Positions 1-12,147 of a DNA stretch of 64,000 bases are shown here, one piece after another; position 1 is the first letter of the stretch; every line of letters starts with the position of its first letter. Made by a program: the position numbers and the translations under genes. Under the pieces are notes generated by a model. The model searched no databases. It was not told the origin of the DNA and saw only the letters and a list, made by a program, of their open reading frames with translations. This stretch comes from an uncultured Pelagibacteraceae bacterium (lineage in GTDB: Bacteria > Pseudomonadota > Alphaproteobacteria > Pelagibacterales > Pelagibacteraceae): the NCBI GenBank assembly GCA_902515985.1, contig CABXWY010000002.1:27448-91447 (forward strand), read 5' to 3'.

Positions 1-1166
1 CTTTTATCTATTTTATAGAACGGTTTGAAAACATTTTCATATTCATTTTTTGGTATACCTGGCCCATCATCATCAATTAATAAAATTATATTATTATTGC
101 TCTTTTTTAATTTTACTTTAACTATTTTTCCATATTTTAAACTGTTATCTAATATATTTGAAATACATCTATTAATAAGGCTTTTCTTCCCATGAAATAA
201 AATATTTTCTTCTAACTCGGTCGAGATATTTTTATTATTATATTTTATAATTGTATCGATTAAAAGTTTTGATAAATTAAATTTTTCTCCTTTTTCACTT
301 GATCTATTTTTTGAAAATTGTAGATACTCGTTAAGCATTTTTTCCATTTCAATAACATCCTCAGATAATTTATTTGATAATTCTTTATCTTTTATAAAAG
401 CTAGTTGTAGTTTTATTCTTGTAAGTGGTGTTCTTAAATCATGACTTATACCTGATAACATTTCTGATCTCTGATTAAGTTGTCGAATTAGTCTCTTTCT
501 CATTCTTTCAAACTCATATCCAGCTTGTCTAATTTCTAATGCACCTGATGGTCTGTATTCTCCAACATCTTCACCCCTTCCAAATTTCTCAGATGCTCTT
601 GCTAGGTTAATAATAGGCCTTGTTTGATTTTTAAGAAATATAAGTGCAATTGCAATTAATAAAAAGGCTGGCAAAGTAATCCATAAAGCAAAAATTCTTG
701 CAGACGTATTTACAATCCTATTTTTTGGCACTTCAAATTGAAAATAACCATTTAAATATTTTATTTTAAGATCTATGTTTTCTTTAAAGGTTGTTGTGTC
801 AAACCAGTAATTGGTAAATTTTGATTTAAGCTCTCTTCTTAAAGATCTATCCATTGGACTAAACCATCTCTCGAGATCTTCCTTAGGCATCATTTTATGT
901 GGAACATAAATTGCTTTTATATTTTGAGTATCAGAAAAAAGTTTTGCTAATGAATCTTTATTATATTGTTCATTATCATAAGCCTCAATGAAAAATTTTA
1001 TTTCACCTATCAAGGCTCTTGTCATTCCTTTGTTTGTTTTAATCCATAGACTATCAAAAAAAACAAAAGATATTATTATTTGAAGAATTATAATAGGAGC
1101 TGCAACAATTAGTAAAGCACGATAAAATAATTGTTTTGGTAAAAGATTTTTTAAAAATTTATTCAA
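1..1166 (-). CDS. envZ: EnvZ-type sensor histidine kinase, cut by the left window edge
   Basis: This is an inner-membrane sensor kinase that should phosphorylate the OmpR-type regulator encoded immediately upstream. 388 codons are visible and the C-terminal end lies outside the window. A first membrane segment spans about residues 17-37 and is followed by a periplasmic loop of about 115 residues. A second segment (about 155-178) leads to a HAMP region, the phospho-acceptor H-box GISHDLRTPLTR (His about 242), an N-box with NILDNSLKYG near 335-345 and a G1 box DDDGPGIP at 365-372. The start is a TTG at 1166 that overlaps the regulator stop by 8 nt; no ATG fits. EnvZ is inferred from domain order and pairing with an OmpR-type partner. 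The stimulus cannot be read from the sequence. Confidence 0.88.
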   Translation of the reverse strand, partial: MNKFLKNLLPKQLFYRALLIVAAPIIILQIIISFVFFDSLWIKTNKGMTRALIGEIKFFIEAYDNEQYNKDSLAKLFSDTQNIKAIYVPHKMMPKEDLERWFSPMDRSLRRELKSKFTNYWFDTTTFKENIDLKIKYLNGYFQFEVPKNRIVNTSARIFALWITLPAFLLIAIALIFLKNQTRPIINLARASEKFGRGEDVGEYRPSGALEIRQAGYEFERMRKRLIRQLNQRSEMLSGISHDLRTPLTRIKLQLAFIKDKELSNKLSEDVIEMEKMLNEYLQFSKNRSSEKGEKFNLSKLLIDTIIKYNNKNISTELEENILFHGKKSLINRCISNILDNSLKYGKIVKVKLKKSNNNIILLIDDDGPGIPKNEYENVFKPFYKIDK

Positions 1167-1836
1167 TCCAAAGGACATAACCAGTTCCCCTTATTGTTTG
1201 AAGATATTTTGGATTTTTTGGATCTAATTCTATTTTTTTTCTTAATCGAGTAATTATAACATCAATAGATCTTTCTTTATCTACATCAATTAAGTTTCCT
1301 ATATAATCTCTTGAAAATGATTCTCCAGGAGAGTTAATCATTTTTTCTAATATTATTTTTTCAGTATTATTGATTTTAAACTCTTCCTCGTTCTTATGTA
1401 TTATTAACTTATTTAAATCAATTTTAATATTATCAAATTCAATTACTCTTTTAGAATCATGCTTTTTGGTCTTGCTTAATATATTTCTAATTCTCAAAAT
1501 TAATTCCTTTGGTTCAAATGGCTTTGGCAAATAATCATCAGCACCAAATTCCAAACCTTCTATTCTTTCTTTAGGCTCACCCTTGGCTGTAAGTAAAATT
1601 ACTGGGGTAAGAATTTTTTTTCTATTTTCAGATAAGAATTGCAAACCTGTTTTTCCTGGCATCATAATATCTAGGATTATTAGATCAAATTTAATTATAT
1701 TAATTTTTTCAAATGCATCCTCAGCATTTTTAGCTGTGGTAATTAAAAAATTATTTTCATTGAGGTATTTTTTTACTAAATCTCTGATTCCATCATCATC
1801 ATCAACAACCAGTATATGAGCATCAAAATTATTCAT
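1159..1836 (-). CDS. ompR: OmpR-family response regulator
   Basis: This is a 225-residue two-component transcription regulator. The receiver domain (about 6-120) has the acidic pocket D12-D15, the phospho-acceptor D56 in LIILDIMMPG, T83 and K105. The C-terminal winged helix (about 130-225) carries the recognition region TRLRKK and the wing motif RGTGY, as in OmpR/PhoB proteins. The gene overlaps the upstream MarR gene by 8 nt and the downstream kinase start by 8 nt, so the three are probably co-transcribed and translationally coupled. The targets cannot be read from the sequence. OmpR is preferred over PhoB because the partner kinase has a periplasmic loop and a HAMP region but no PAS domain. 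Confidence 0.9.
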   Translation of the reverse strand: MNNFDAHILVVDDDDGIRDLVKKYLNENNFLITTAKNAEDAFEKINIIKFDLIILDIMMPGKTGLQFLSENRKKILTPVILLTAKGEPKERIEGLEFGADDYLPKPFEPKELILRIRNILSKTKKHDSKRVIEFDNIKIDLNKLIIHKNEEEFKINNTEKIILEKMINSPGESFSRDYIGNLIDVDKERSIDVIITRLRKKIELDPKNPKYLQTIRGTGYVLWIE

Positions 1837-2266
1837 TTATTATTTTTTTTAGAACACTTTTAAAATTATTAACTTCTAATGAAGAAGATTTTATTAATGC
1901 ATTATAAATTCTTTTTTTTTGGGAGGAAAATATTTCATTAAAAACTTCCTCACCCTTTTTTGTAAGATGTACGTGTTTCATTCGTGAGTCTCTCTCATCC
2001 TTAACAAATGATATAAAATTAAATTTTATCAAATCATTAAGAATTCTATTCAAACTTTGTTTTGTTACTTTTAATTTCTTAAGGAGATTTGATATAGTAA
2101 TACCGTGGTGAATTGAGATAATATGTATTACTTTATGATGAGCAATACCTAAGGAATACTTATCAAGCGTTTTTTTGGCATCACCAAAGGACTCTCTATA
2201 GCTTATGAATAATTCTTCTATAAACTCTTTCAATTGTTCGTCTTTTAAGTACAAAAGGTCTTTCAT
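1829..2266 (-). CDS. MarR-family transcriptional regulator
   Basis: This is a 145-residue winged-helix regulator. The region from about residue 45 to 120 reads as a MarR domain: a helix-turn-helix with KVTKQSLNRILNDLIK, then a wing with an FVKDERDSRMKHVHLT pattern containing the family Asp-Arg pair. MarR proteins bind DNA as dimers and usually respond to small ligands; no ligand is evident here. It is the first gene of an overlapping MarR-regulator-kinase operon and is divergent from ilvE across a 61-nt gap, so it may control itself, the two-component pair, ilvE, or a mixture. This is inferred from position only. Confidence 0.85.
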   Translation of the reverse strand: MKDLLYLKDEQLKEFIEELFISYRESFGDAKKTLDKYSLGIAHHKVIHIISIHHGITISNLLKKLKVTKQSLNRILNDLIKFNFISFVKDERDSRMKHVHLTKKGEEVFNEIFSSQKKRIYNALIKSSSLEVNNFKSVLKKIINE

Positions 2267-2280
2267 ATTGGTAAGTTATA

Positions 2281-2309
2281 TTGACATATTATATATACAA
2301 AGATATTTT
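2281..2309 (+). promoter_or_regulatory. possible sigma-70 promoter for ilvE in the divergent MarR/ilvE gap
   Basis: TTGACA at 2281-2286 matches the consensus -35 box. TATTTT at 2304-2309 follows after a 17-nt spacer, and the ilvE ATG is at 2328. The base composition makes chance -10-like matches common, so the -35 box and the spacing are the main support. An operator for the MarR protein could lie in the same 61 nt, but no clean long inverted repeat was found. Confidence 0.35.
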
Positions 2310-2327
2310 TTTGGAAAATAAAATCTA

Positions 2328-3209
2328 ATGATACCTTTTGATAAAAGAGATGGAAAAATTTGGTACAATGACCAACTTATTGATTGGCAAGATGTAAAAC
2401 TTCATGTTTTAAGCCATGGTCTGCATTACGCAAGTTGTGTGTTTGAAGGATTGAGAGTGTACGACGGAGAAATATTTAAGCTAGAGGAGCATACAGAGAG
2501 ATTTTTTCATTCAGCAAAGAGATTAGGAATGGATATTCCATACGAAGAGAAAGAAATAAATTTAGCAACCAAAAAAACAGTTGTAGCTCAAAATGTTCAA
2601 AATGGTTATATAAGACCTTTTGCCTGGAGAGGAAGTGAAATGATGGCAATCTCAGCACAACATACAAAAATACATGTTGCTATCGCAGCTTGGGAATGGG
2701 GAACTTACTTCGACCCTAAGCTTAAAACTGAAGGTATAAAACTAAATATTTCAAAATGGAAAAAGCCTGGGCCAGATACAATACCTTGGGATAGTAAAGC
2801 TTCAGGCCTATACATGATAAACACCTTATCAAAACATGAGGCAGAGAGAGATGGTTTTACAGACTCGTTAATGTTAGATCATGAAGGAAATATCGCCGAG
2901 GCCACAGGTGCTAATATTTTTTTTAAAGATAGCAGTAATGAATTTCATACACCTATTCCAGATTCATTTTTAGATGGAATAACAAGAAGAACGGTTATTG
3001 AACTCGCAAAGTCAAAAAATATGAAAGTTCATGAGAGAAAAATTTCACCAAGTGAACTTCCTAATTTTACTGGTTGTTTTCTTACTGGAACTGCTGCAGA
3101 AGTTACCCCTATCTCAAAAATAGATAAATATGATTATAAAGTTTGTGAAAGTATTTTAGATTTGTCATCTAGTTATGATAGTCTTGTAAGAAAAAAAAGA
3201 GCAGCCTAA
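2328..3209 (+). CDS. ilvE: branched-chain amino acid aminotransferase
   Basis: This is a 293-residue class IV PLP aminotransferase that catalyses the last transamination in leucine, isoleucine and valine synthesis, using glutamate as amino donor. The sequence shows an N-terminal GLHYASCVFEGLRVY block (31-45), the PLP lysine in SKASGLYMIN (K157), and the cofactor-binding segment EATGANIF (191-198). The length is normal for IlvE. The D-alanine aminotransferase and aminodeoxychorismate lyase relatives are less likely given length and block spacing. The stop overlaps the end of convergent pgsA by 4 nt, leaving no room for a terminator. Confidence 0.93.
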   Translation: MIPFDKRDGKIWYNDQLIDWQDVKLHVLSHGLHYASCVFEGLRVYDGEIFKLEEHTERFFHSAKRLGMDIPYEEKEINLATKKTVVAQNVQNGYIRPFAWRGSEMMAISAQHTKIHVAIAAWEWGTYFDPKLKTEGIKLNISKWKKPGPDTIPWDSKASGLYMINTLSKHEAERDGFTDSLMLDHEGNIAEATGANIFFKDSSNEFHTPIPDSFLDGITRRTVIELAKSKNMKVHERKISPSELPNFTGCFLTGTAAEVTPISKIDKYDYKVCESILDLSSSYDSLVRKKRAA

Positions 3210-3790
3210 TCTTTATTATCCTCTGAAATCGCATGATCAATACCCTTCCTTAGATATTCATAACCAGTATACAAAGTTAAAAAAGCTGACAACCATAATA
3301 AAATTATACCAATTGTTTGAGCGTTATAATCTTGAAAATTGATAATTTTATTCCCAGTTTCACCTGTCAATAATAGAGAAATAGAAAACATTTGTAAAAA
3401 TGTTTTATATTTAGCTAAAGTTGATACAGGCATTTTAACTTTTCCTTTTGCTAAAAATTCCCTTAATCCTGAAATTAATATTTCTCTTGTCAAAATAATT
3501 ATTGCAGCGATGACCTCGTAATTTTTAATCGTTTCATTCATTACTAATAATATTAAAGCTGTAGCAACAATAATTTTATCTGCTATCGGGTCTAGCAATT
3601 CCCCAAGTTTAGATTCCTCTTTAAACATTCTTGCTAATAATCCATCTAAAAAGTCAGTAAATGATGCAATTACAAATAAAGCGAAAGGTAACAAATCACC
3701 ATAAAAACCAGGTAAATAAAATGTAAAAACAAAAATTGGAACAATGATTATTCTTCCGATAGTTAAATAATTTGGAATTTTGATTTTCAT
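3206..3790 (-). CDS. pgsA: CDP-diacylglycerol-glycerol-3-phosphate 3-phosphatidyltransferase
   Basis: This inner-membrane enzyme makes phosphatidylglycerol phosphate, the committed step to phosphatidylglycerol and cardiolipin. The 194-residue protein carries the complete CDP-alcohol phosphotransferase signature D(2)DG(2)AR(8)G(3)D(3)D at D46, D49-G50, A53-R54, G63, D67 and D71, followed by several hydrophobic segments. It overlaps the stop of uvrC by 4 nt, so the two are coupled. The uvrC-pgsA order is common in proteobacteria. Confidence 0.93.
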   Translation of the reverse strand: MKIKIPNYLTIGRIIIVPIFVFTFYLPGFYGDLLPFALFVIASFTDFLDGLLARMFKEESKLGELLDPIADKIIVATALILLVMNETIKNYEVIAAIIILTREILISGLREFLAKGKVKMPVSTLAKYKTFLQMFSISLLLTGETGNKIINFQDYNAQTIGIILLWLSAFLTLYTGYEYLRKGIDHAISEDNKD

Positions 3791-5622
3791 TCGTGGAAAA
3801 AATTATATATTTTTTTTGCAACTTTCTCTTCTACGCCATCAACAGACTTTATCTCATCTAGGCTTGCAGACTCTACAGCTCTTGCGGAGCCAAAATGGTT
3901 TAAAAGTGATCTTTTTCTTATTGATCCAATACCTTCAATTTGATCCAGAAGAGATTTGCTTAGGCCCTTTTTTCTTCTAACTCTATGCGCGCTTACCGCA
4001 AACCTGTGAGCTTCATCTCTTATTCTTTGTAAAAAGAATAAAGTTGGCTCATTTTTTTCAAATTTAAATTCTTTTCCATTATGGAAAAAAGTCTCATTTC
4101 CACTGTTTCTAAATTTACCTTTAGCTATCGCAACAACTGGAATATCGTATAATCCTAATTCATTTAATGTCTCTCTAGCGCTAGAATACTGACCTTTTCC
4201 CCCATCTATTAAAACTAAATCGGGGAATGATAAGTAATTATCTTTTTCTTGCATTGCTCTTTTAAATCTTCTGGTCAAAACCTCTTTAATCATTCCATAA
4301 TCATCTTGCTCGTTTTTTTGAACTTTAATATTAAATTTTCTATATCTTTTTTTTACAAAACCCTCTTCTCCATAAGTAATTAAAGCTCCGACGCTATTAG
4401 TTCCTTGCATATGGCTATTATCGTAAACTTCAATAAGACTTATATTTGAGTGTAAATTAAATTTTTGTGCAATTTCCTCAAAAAAGTTCTTGTTATTCTG
4501 ACTTTCATAAATTTTACGATTTAAACTATCCTTAGCATTTTTTAATGCTAGCTCTACAATTTTTAATTTTGTACCTTTCTTTGCAATAGAGATAGAAACA
4601 TTTTTATTTTCTTTTTTTGAAAAAGTTTTTTCCAATAATTCTTTTTCTTTGATTTGGTGGCTTAAAATTAATGTTTGAGGTACACTTTTATTTTCATAGA
4701 ATTGTGCAACAAAGGAATTAATAATTTCTTCTAGTTGATCATCTGGATCATGTTTTGGAAAAAATGCTTGATTGCCCCAATTTTGCTTCGATCTGTAAAA
4801 AAACACTTGAATACAAGTTTTTCCAGACTCTTTGAAACCCGCAATAACATCTGCCTCAACTAGATTTGCTTCATTTACTCTTTGTGATGACTGAATTATA
4901 TTTAATGATTTAATTCTATCCCTTAATATTACAGCCTTTTCAAAATCTAAATCTTCACTTGCCTTTTCCATTTGATCAGAAAGACTTTTTTGAATCTTTC
5001 TAGATTTTCCTGAAACAAACTCAATTGCATTATTAACTGTTTTTGTATACTCCAGTTTTTCAATATAGCCAACGCAAGGTCCTGAGCATCTTTTAATTTG
5101 ATACAAAATGCAAGGTCTCTCTCTTTTTTTAAAAACTGTATCGTCACACACTCTAAGTTGGAATATTTTTTGTATCATTTTAATGGTCCAGTTTGCTGAA
5201 CCTGCTGAAGCAAAAGGTCCAAAATAAAAACCATCTTTATTCTTTTTACCTCTATGTTTTGTAATTTGTGGCCACTTATCTTTATTACCTATATAAATAA
5301 AAGGGAATGACTTATCATCTCTAAGAAGAATATTAAATTTTGGTTTATGTTTTTTGATTAAGTTAGCTTCTAAGAGCAGAGCTTCACTTTCGTTTGAAGT
5401 AGTAGTTATTTCAATTTTTCTGGTCTGAGATAACATTCTCTCAGTTCTGATTATATGATTTTTTTCAGATACGTAGGATTTAAGCCTGTTGGGAATATTT
5501 TTAGCTTTGCCAATATATAGAATTTCATTTTTTTCGTTCAACATTCTATAAATTCCAGGAAGTTTTGGAATAATAGGTAATTCTTTTTTTATAACTTCTT
5601 TTCCGACTTCAATGTTTTTCAT
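3787..5622 (-). CDS. uvrC: excinuclease ABC subunit C
   Basis: This is the nuclease of nucleotide excision repair; it makes both incisions around a lesion held by UvrB. The 611-residue length is normal. The N-terminal GIY-YIG nuclease has GIY at 23-25, YIG at 36-38 and the catalytic arginine near R46. A UVR (UvrB-binding) helix pair around 210-240 contains [14 protein letters not shown]. The RNase H-like second nuclease includes [16 protein letters not shown] and [11 protein letters not shown]-terminal double helix-hairpin-helix ends in [15 protein letters not shown]. It follows folB with a 14-nt overlap and is on the same strand as uvrB, four genes upstream. Confidence 0.96.
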   Translation of the reverse strand: MKNIEVGKEVIKKELPIIPKLPGIYRMLNEKNEILYIGKAKNIPNRLKSYVSEKNHIIRTERMLSQTRKIEITTTSNESEALLLEANLIKKHKPKFNILLRDDKSFPFIYIGNKDKWPQITKHRGKKNKDGFYFGPFASAGSANWTIKMIQKIFQLRVCDDTVFKKRERPCILYQIKRCSGPCVGYIEKLEYTKTVNNAIEFVSGKSRKIQKSLSDQMEKASEDLDFEKAVILRDRIKSLNIIQSSQRVNEANLVEADVIAGFKESGKTCIQVFFYRSKQNWGNQAFFPKHDPDDQLEEIINSFVAQFYENKSVPQTLILSHQIKEKELLEKTFSKKENKNVSISIAKKGTKLKIVELALKNAKDSLNRKIYESQNNKNFFEEIAQKFNLHSNISLIEVYDNSHMQGTNSVGALITYGEEGFVKKRYRKFNIKVQKNEQDDYGMIKEVLTRRFKRAMQEKDNYLSFPDLVLIDGGKGQYSSARETLNELGLYDIPVVAIAKGKFRNSGNETFFHNGKEFKFEKNEPTLFFLQRIRDEAHRFAVSAHRVRRKKGLSKSLLDQIEGIGSIRKRSLLNHFGSARAVESASLDEIKSVDGVEEKVAKKIYNFFHE

Positions 5623-6034
5623 GACTTCTTTTTTTTGAAATTTGAATACCTACAGAAGTACAATCTTTGATTATTTCAAGTTTCTCAATTTGAAGTGAAA
5701 TTTTATCAATCCTTTTATCTTTAAACATTTCATCAAATACATCTTCTGCAAGAGTTTCTAAAAAATTATAATGTTTATTTTTAGTTAATTTTTTTATTAA
5801 TTTGACCAGTTTGTCATAATTAACTATAGATTTTAAATCTTTATCATTTGTAGGCTTTTTATCTTGGTAGTTTGCCTCTAAACTAAATTTAACTTTTTGC
5901 GGTTTTTCTTTCTCAAAGTTATAGTAACCTAAAGTTAAACTTAAAATTAATTCTTTAATTAAGACTTTTTTCTCGTAATTAAATAAAGTTTTATTTTTAT
6001 CAATCTTTACAACTTTTAAATTATTTTTTTTCAT
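5609..6034 (-). CDS. folB: dihydroneopterin aldolase-like protein
   Basis: This 141-residue protein matches FolB/FolX-type enzymes, which cleave or epimerise dihydroneopterin (triphosphate) in folate or pterin synthesis. Visible family features are an [20 protein letters not shown] segment with the Glu-Gln pattern near 38-46, a central NYDKLVKLI block, [18 protein letters not shown] (family block YxxLETLAE), and a C-terminal [17 protein letters not shown] strand. The first 25 residues are a lysine-rich extension. Its neighbour two genes upstream has a pteridine-reductase signature, which supports a pterin role. Aldolase versus epimerase specificity cannot be decided by eye. Confidence 0.82.
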   Translation of the reverse strand: MKKNNLKVVKIDKNKTLFNYEKKVLIKELILSLTLGYYNFEKEKPQKVKFSLEANYQDKKPTNDKDLKSIVNYDKLVKLIKKLTKNKHYNFLETLAEDVFDEMFKDKRIDKISLQIEKLEIIKDCTSVGIQISKKRSHEKH

Positions 6035-6988
6035 TTATTTTATTCTTGAAGCCATATATTCTTTAATTAGTGGGTGATAATGCATAAAACAATCAGCCCA
6101 ATCTATTGTATGAGCATTTTTTACTGGTTCTTCCCAATTTGATCCTGCAATTTTACATTTTTTACCATTAATTTTTTTCTTTTCAGAGACAACTATTCTT
6201 TTAAAATTTGGAACTTTGTCCATCCAATCAGATGTCAGGCCTTCAAATGGATCCATAGGATGTGTAAAAATTAAAACTGGTGCATTTCCCTTTTTAATTA
6301 TGTCAATTTGATCTTGTCTCCATTGAGCCATACCAGGATATTTTTTATGAAATTTTTCCATAGCTTTTTCATAGCCAACTTTTTTAACTTTATATTTTTT
6401 AGATAAATTCCAAAAACATGCAGGCATTAATGATATCCCTCCACCTAACTCATTTATATATTTTGCTGTTAATCTTAGTGTTGCCCATCCTCCACAAGAG
6501 TGGCCTGACATAAAAATTTGTTTTTTTGGTACTCCCATGTTAACAAATTTTTTAATAACTTCTAAATTACCCTCAACTCTTCGATCCATTTTTGAAGTTC
6601 CTGGATAAGGTCCTTCCCATTTTTTCATCCACATTCCTATTTTTCCTAACTTAGCACCTAAATCACCTTCGAGTTGACCTTGGCAGTGAATATAAACCAT
6701 AATTTCTTTACCATTTATTTTATCACCAGCTAGCTGAGCCATATTTCTAAGCTCTGACCTCCAGAAGCAATCTTTCAGTTTTACATCGTTTCCGTCTGAA
6801 CCATGATTGTATATTACTATTATTTTATCTTTAGGGTTACTTACTTCAAAATTTTCATCAATTTTAATTTTATCTCTCCACTTATTTGTAGGTATTACAA
6901 AACCATCTTTTTTTATAGTTTCTTTTGAATTCGCATAAACATTTGTAGTAAATATTAATATAACAATTATTAATAATATTTTTTTCAT
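6035..6988 (-). CDS. secreted alpha/beta-hydrolase-like protein
   Basis: This 317-residue protein has a clear signal peptide (hydrophobic stretch 4-16, likely cleavage near VYAN at 17-20). The nucleophile elbow GHSCGG at 162-167 puts a serine at 164. NHGSDG at 61-66 may form the oxyanion hole, THPMDPF supplies a candidate acid at D246, and H293 or H303/H305 could be the third triad residue. Six cysteines (74, 102, 165, 191, 278, 300) would allow periplasmic disulfides. The substrate is unknown; an esterase, dienelactone-hydrolase-like or peptidase activity are all possible. It sits between two probable pterin genes, 1 nt or less from folB and overlapping the SDR stop by 4 nt, but signals for export, so it is probably an operon passenger. 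Confidence 0.65.
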   Translation of the reverse strand: MKKILLIIVILIFTTNVYANSKETIKKDGFVIPTNKWRDKIKIDENFEVSNPKDKIIVIYNHGSDGNDVKLKDCFWRSELRNMAQLAGDKINGKEIMVYIHCQGQLEGDLGAKLGKIGMWMKKWEGPYPGTSKMDRRVEGNLEVIKKFVNMGVPKKQIFMSGHSCGGWATLRLTAKYINELGGGISLMPACFWNLSKKYKVKKVGYEKAMEKFHKKYPGMAQWRQDQIDIIKKGNAPVLIFTHPMDPFEGLTSDWMDKVPNFKRIVVSEKKKINGKKCKIAGSNWEEPVKNAHTIDWADCFMHYHPLIKEYMASRIK

Positions 6989-7740
6989 TCTTTTCCTCCC
7001 AGAATATCAGGTGTTTGCCAGTTTAAACTTTGACCACTATCTATTGATATTACTTGGCCAGTAATAGATCTATTTTTAATAAAAAAGTCAACAGCATCGC
7101 AGATTTGTTCGACATCAACTTGTCTTTTTAAAGGTGTTGCCATGTATTGCTTTTTAAAGTGTTTTTCAGATTGTCTTTTATTCTTTAATGTAGGACCAGG
7201 CGCTATACCATTAACTCTGACATTTGGAGCAAGACTCATAGCGCTAGTTTTTGTTAAGGTGTAAAGACCAGTTTTGCTTATGGTGTATGAAAAAAAATAG
7301 GGGGTTAATTTAAAAACTCTTTGATCAATAATATTAATAATATTATTATTTTTTCCTCTTATATTTTTAGAAAATTCTTTCGATAAAAGTGCTGGTGTTC
7401 TTAAGTTTGTTCTCAAATGTTTGCCCCAACTGTCTGTTGTAAAATTTTCCAGCTTATCATTTTCGAATAATGAAGCGTTGTTAATTAAACAGTCAAAGTA
7501 TTTCAGCTTTGATTTAGAAAATTTGATGATTTTGTTCACATCTTTTTCAACACTAAGATCACCTTTAATCAAATAAATTATTGTTCCATTTTTTGATAAT
7601 TTCTTTTTTAAACTTTCAGCTTTTGATTTTGATTTATTAAAATGAATTATAATTTCTTTATTCGGACCAGATAATTTTTCAGCAATTGCTGCACCAATTC
7701 TTGTTGCTCCACCTGTTATAATTATCTTTTGTGCTTCCAT
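6985..7740 (-). CDS. folM: short-chain dehydrogenase of the pteridine reductase / FolM type
   Basis: This is a 251-residue NADPH-dependent SDR. The nucleotide motif is TGGATRIG at 9-16, i.e. TGxxxRxG, the form used by pteridine reductases, rather than the usual TGxxxGxG. The usual catalytic serine is replaced by Asp: D139 lies exactly 13 residues before Y152, with K156 completing YxxxK, matching the Asp-Tyr-Lys arrangement known from Leishmania PTR1. NNAS (87-90) is also present. Known FolM/PTR1 proteins reduce dihydromonapterin, biopterin or dihydrofolate. With folB two genes downstream, a role in making tetrahydropterin or reduced folate is likely. The gene overlaps the uvrB stop by 19 nt. 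The symbol rests on motif and context. Confidence 0.78.
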   Translation of the reverse strand: MEAQKIIITGGATRIGAAIAEKLSGPNKEIIIHFNKSKSKAESLKKKLSKNGTIIYLIKGDLSVEKDVNKIIKFSKSKLKYFDCLINNASLFENDKLENFTTDSWGKHLRTNLRTPALLSKEFSKNIRGKNNNIINIIDQRVFKLTPYFFSYTISKTGLYTLTKTSAMSLAPNVRVNGIAPGPTLKNKRQSEKHFKKQYMATPLKRQVDVEQICDAVDFFIKNRSITGQVISIDSGQSLNWQTPDILGGKE

Positions 7741-9896
7741 TTTTTATCTCGTTTTTTTGTTACTTTTGTACCTGGCATTCCCATTGTAGAACGTCCTTTT
7801 GGATAGAGTTTATTCTTAACATCGTACTGTCTAATTTTTGGATTTAAAGTAATTTCTAGCTCTGTAGTTTCAAGTTTTCTAATTTCATCTCTTATTTTAG
7901 CAGCTTCCTCAAACTCCAAATTTGAAGCAGCTTCTTTCATTTTCTTATTGAGACCTTTAAGATGTTTTTTTAAGTTTCCGCCTATATTTGAGCCCTCGCT
8001 GATTTTTACATAATCTTTCTCATATACACTCTCTAAAATATCACTAATTTCTTTTTTGACAGATTTTGCATCTATCTTATTTTTTTTATTATAATCCAGC
8101 TGAATTTGTCTTCGTCTATCAGTTTCTTTAATTGCTTTTTTAATACTCTTCGTTTCTTTATCCGCATATAGAATTACTTTTCCTTCAACATTTCTAGCTG
8201 CTCTTCCAATAGTTTGAATTAAAGATGTCTCAGATCTTAAAAATCCTTCTTTATCTGCATCAAGAATACCTACTAAAGCACATTCAGGTATATCTAGACC
8301 CTCTCTTAAAAGATTAATTCCAACCAAAACGTCGAACACACCCATTCTTAGATCTCTCATAATTTCTATTCTTTCTAGTGTGTCTATGTCAGAATGTAGG
8401 TATCTAACTTTAATTCCATTCTCGTGTAAATATTCTGTCAGATCTTCTGCCATTTTTTTTGTTAAAGTTGTAACAAGAACACGATGATTTTTTTCAACAA
8501 CATTTTTACACTCGTGCATTAAATCATCCACTTGAGTTTTTGCAGGTCTTATTTCGACTTCAGGATCAATAAGGCCAGTAGGTCTAATTACTTGTTCAAC
8601 AAATTTGCCTTTAGTTTGCCCAATCTCCCACGGACCTGGTGTTGCAGAAACAAAAACTGTTTGGGTTCTCATGAGATCCCATTCTTCAAATTTGAGGGGT
8701 CGGTTATCCATACAAGATGGCAATCTAAAACCATATTCTGCAAGAGTACTTTTTCTCGATCTATCTCCTTTGAACATTCCATTTAGCTGAGGAACAGTCA
8801 CATGCGATTCATCAACAAATACTAAAGTGTTATCAGGAAAGTATTCGAAGAGTGTAGGTGGTGGTTCTCCTGGTTTTCTTCCAGAAAGAAATCTTGAGTA
8901 ATTTTCTATACCTGCGCAAGTACCTGTTGCTTCAATCATCTCTAAGTCAAATTTAGTTCTCTCTTCCAATCTTTGTGCCTCTAATAATTTATTTTCTTCT
9001 TTATGTTTTTTAAGAGTGATTTCTAATTCTTTTCTTATATTGATTATTGCCTGTTCTACTGTTGGTTTGGGGGTAATGTAATGGCTGTTAGCATAAATTT
9101 TGATTAGACTTAGTTCTCTAACTTGATCGCCAGTTAAAGGATCAAACTCTTCGATTTTCTCTAATTTATCCCCGAATAGACTTAATCTCCACGCTCTATC
9201 TTCAAGATGCGAAGGAAATATTTCTAAATACTCTCCTCTAACTCTGAAAGTTCCTCTGTGAAAATTTTGATCATTTCTTTTATATTGTAAACTAATTAGA
9301 GATTTAATTATTTTTTCTCGATTATAATCATAATTTTTCTGAAGTGTTAATGTCATCTTGCTATAAGCTTCAACTGAGCCTAATCCATAAATACAAGAAA
9401 CACTTGCTACTATTAAAACATCATCTCTCTCAAGAAGAGACCTTGTAGCCGAGTGTCTCATTCTATCAATTTGTTCATTAATTGATGCTTCTTTTTCAAT
9501 GTATGTATCGGACCGAGGCACATATGCTTCAGGCGTATAGTAATCATAGTAAGATACAAAATATTCAACTGCATTATCTGGGAAAAAACTTTTCATCTCA
9601 CCGTAGAGCTGAGCTGCTAACGTTTTATTTGGTGCCAGAATTAATGCTGGTCTATTAGTTGCTTCAATTACCTTAGCCATTGTGAATGTTTTTCCAGAGC
9701 CAGTTACCCCAAGTAAAACTTGATTAAATTGGTCTTTATTAGCACCACCAACAAGTTTTTTTATTGCTTCAGGCTGATCTCCAGCTGGCTTAAAATCTGA
9801 TTTAATTTTAAACTTTTTACCACCTTCTAGTTTGCCGCTAATTTCTGGTTTTTTTCCCTCTAAATCTGTAATTAAATCTTGATATGTATTTTGCAT
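7722..9896 (-). CDS. uvrB: excinuclease ABC subunit B
   Basis: This is the helicase-like damage verifier of nucleotide excision repair; it receives DNA from UvrA and recruits UvrC. The 724-residue protein has Walker A GVTGSGKT at 63-70, the beta-hairpin region [17 protein letters not shown], a DESH box (in LVFVDESH), helicase motifs including [13 protein letters not shown] and QTIGRAARN, and a C-terminal UVR helix pair containing [19 protein letters not shown] basic tail of about 40 residues follows. It starts the minus-strand run ending in pgsA. The divergent gap to the aminotransferase is only 37 nt. Confidence 0.97.
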   Translation of the reverse strand: MQNTYQDLITDLEGKKPEISGKLEGGKKFKIKSDFKPAGDQPEAIKKLVGGANKDQFNQVLLGVTGSGKTFTMAKVIEATNRPALILAPNKTLAAQLYGEMKSFFPDNAVEYFVSYYDYYTPEAYVPRSDTYIEKEASINEQIDRMRHSATRSLLERDDVLIVASVSCIYGLGSVEAYSKMTLTLQKNYDYNREKIIKSLISLQYKRNDQNFHRGTFRVRGEYLEIFPSHLEDRAWRLSLFGDKLEKIEEFDPLTGDQVRELSLIKIYANSHYITPKPTVEQAIINIRKELEITLKKHKEENKLLEAQRLEERTKFDLEMIEATGTCAGIENYSRFLSGRKPGEPPPTLFEYFPDNTLVFVDESHVTVPQLNGMFKGDRSRKSTLAEYGFRLPSCMDNRPLKFEEWDLMRTQTVFVSATPGPWEIGQTKGKFVEQVIRPTGLIDPEVEIRPAKTQVDDLMHECKNVVEKNHRVLVTTLTKKMAEDLTEYLHENGIKVRYLHSDIDTLERIEIMRDLRMGVFDVLVGINLLREGLDIPECALVGILDADKEGFLRSETSLIQTIGRAARNVEGKVILYADKETKSIKKAIKETDRRRQIQLDYNKKNKIDAKSVKKEISDILESVYEKDYVKISEGSNIGGNLKKHLKGLNKKMKEAASNLEFEEAAKIRDEIRKLETTELEITLNPKIRQYDVKNKLYPKGRSTMGMPGTKVTKKRDKKWKHKR

Positions 9897-9915
9897 ATAA
9901 TAAACAAAGTAATAA

Positions 9916-12146
<2,231 letters not shown>

Positions 12147-12147
<1 letters not shown>

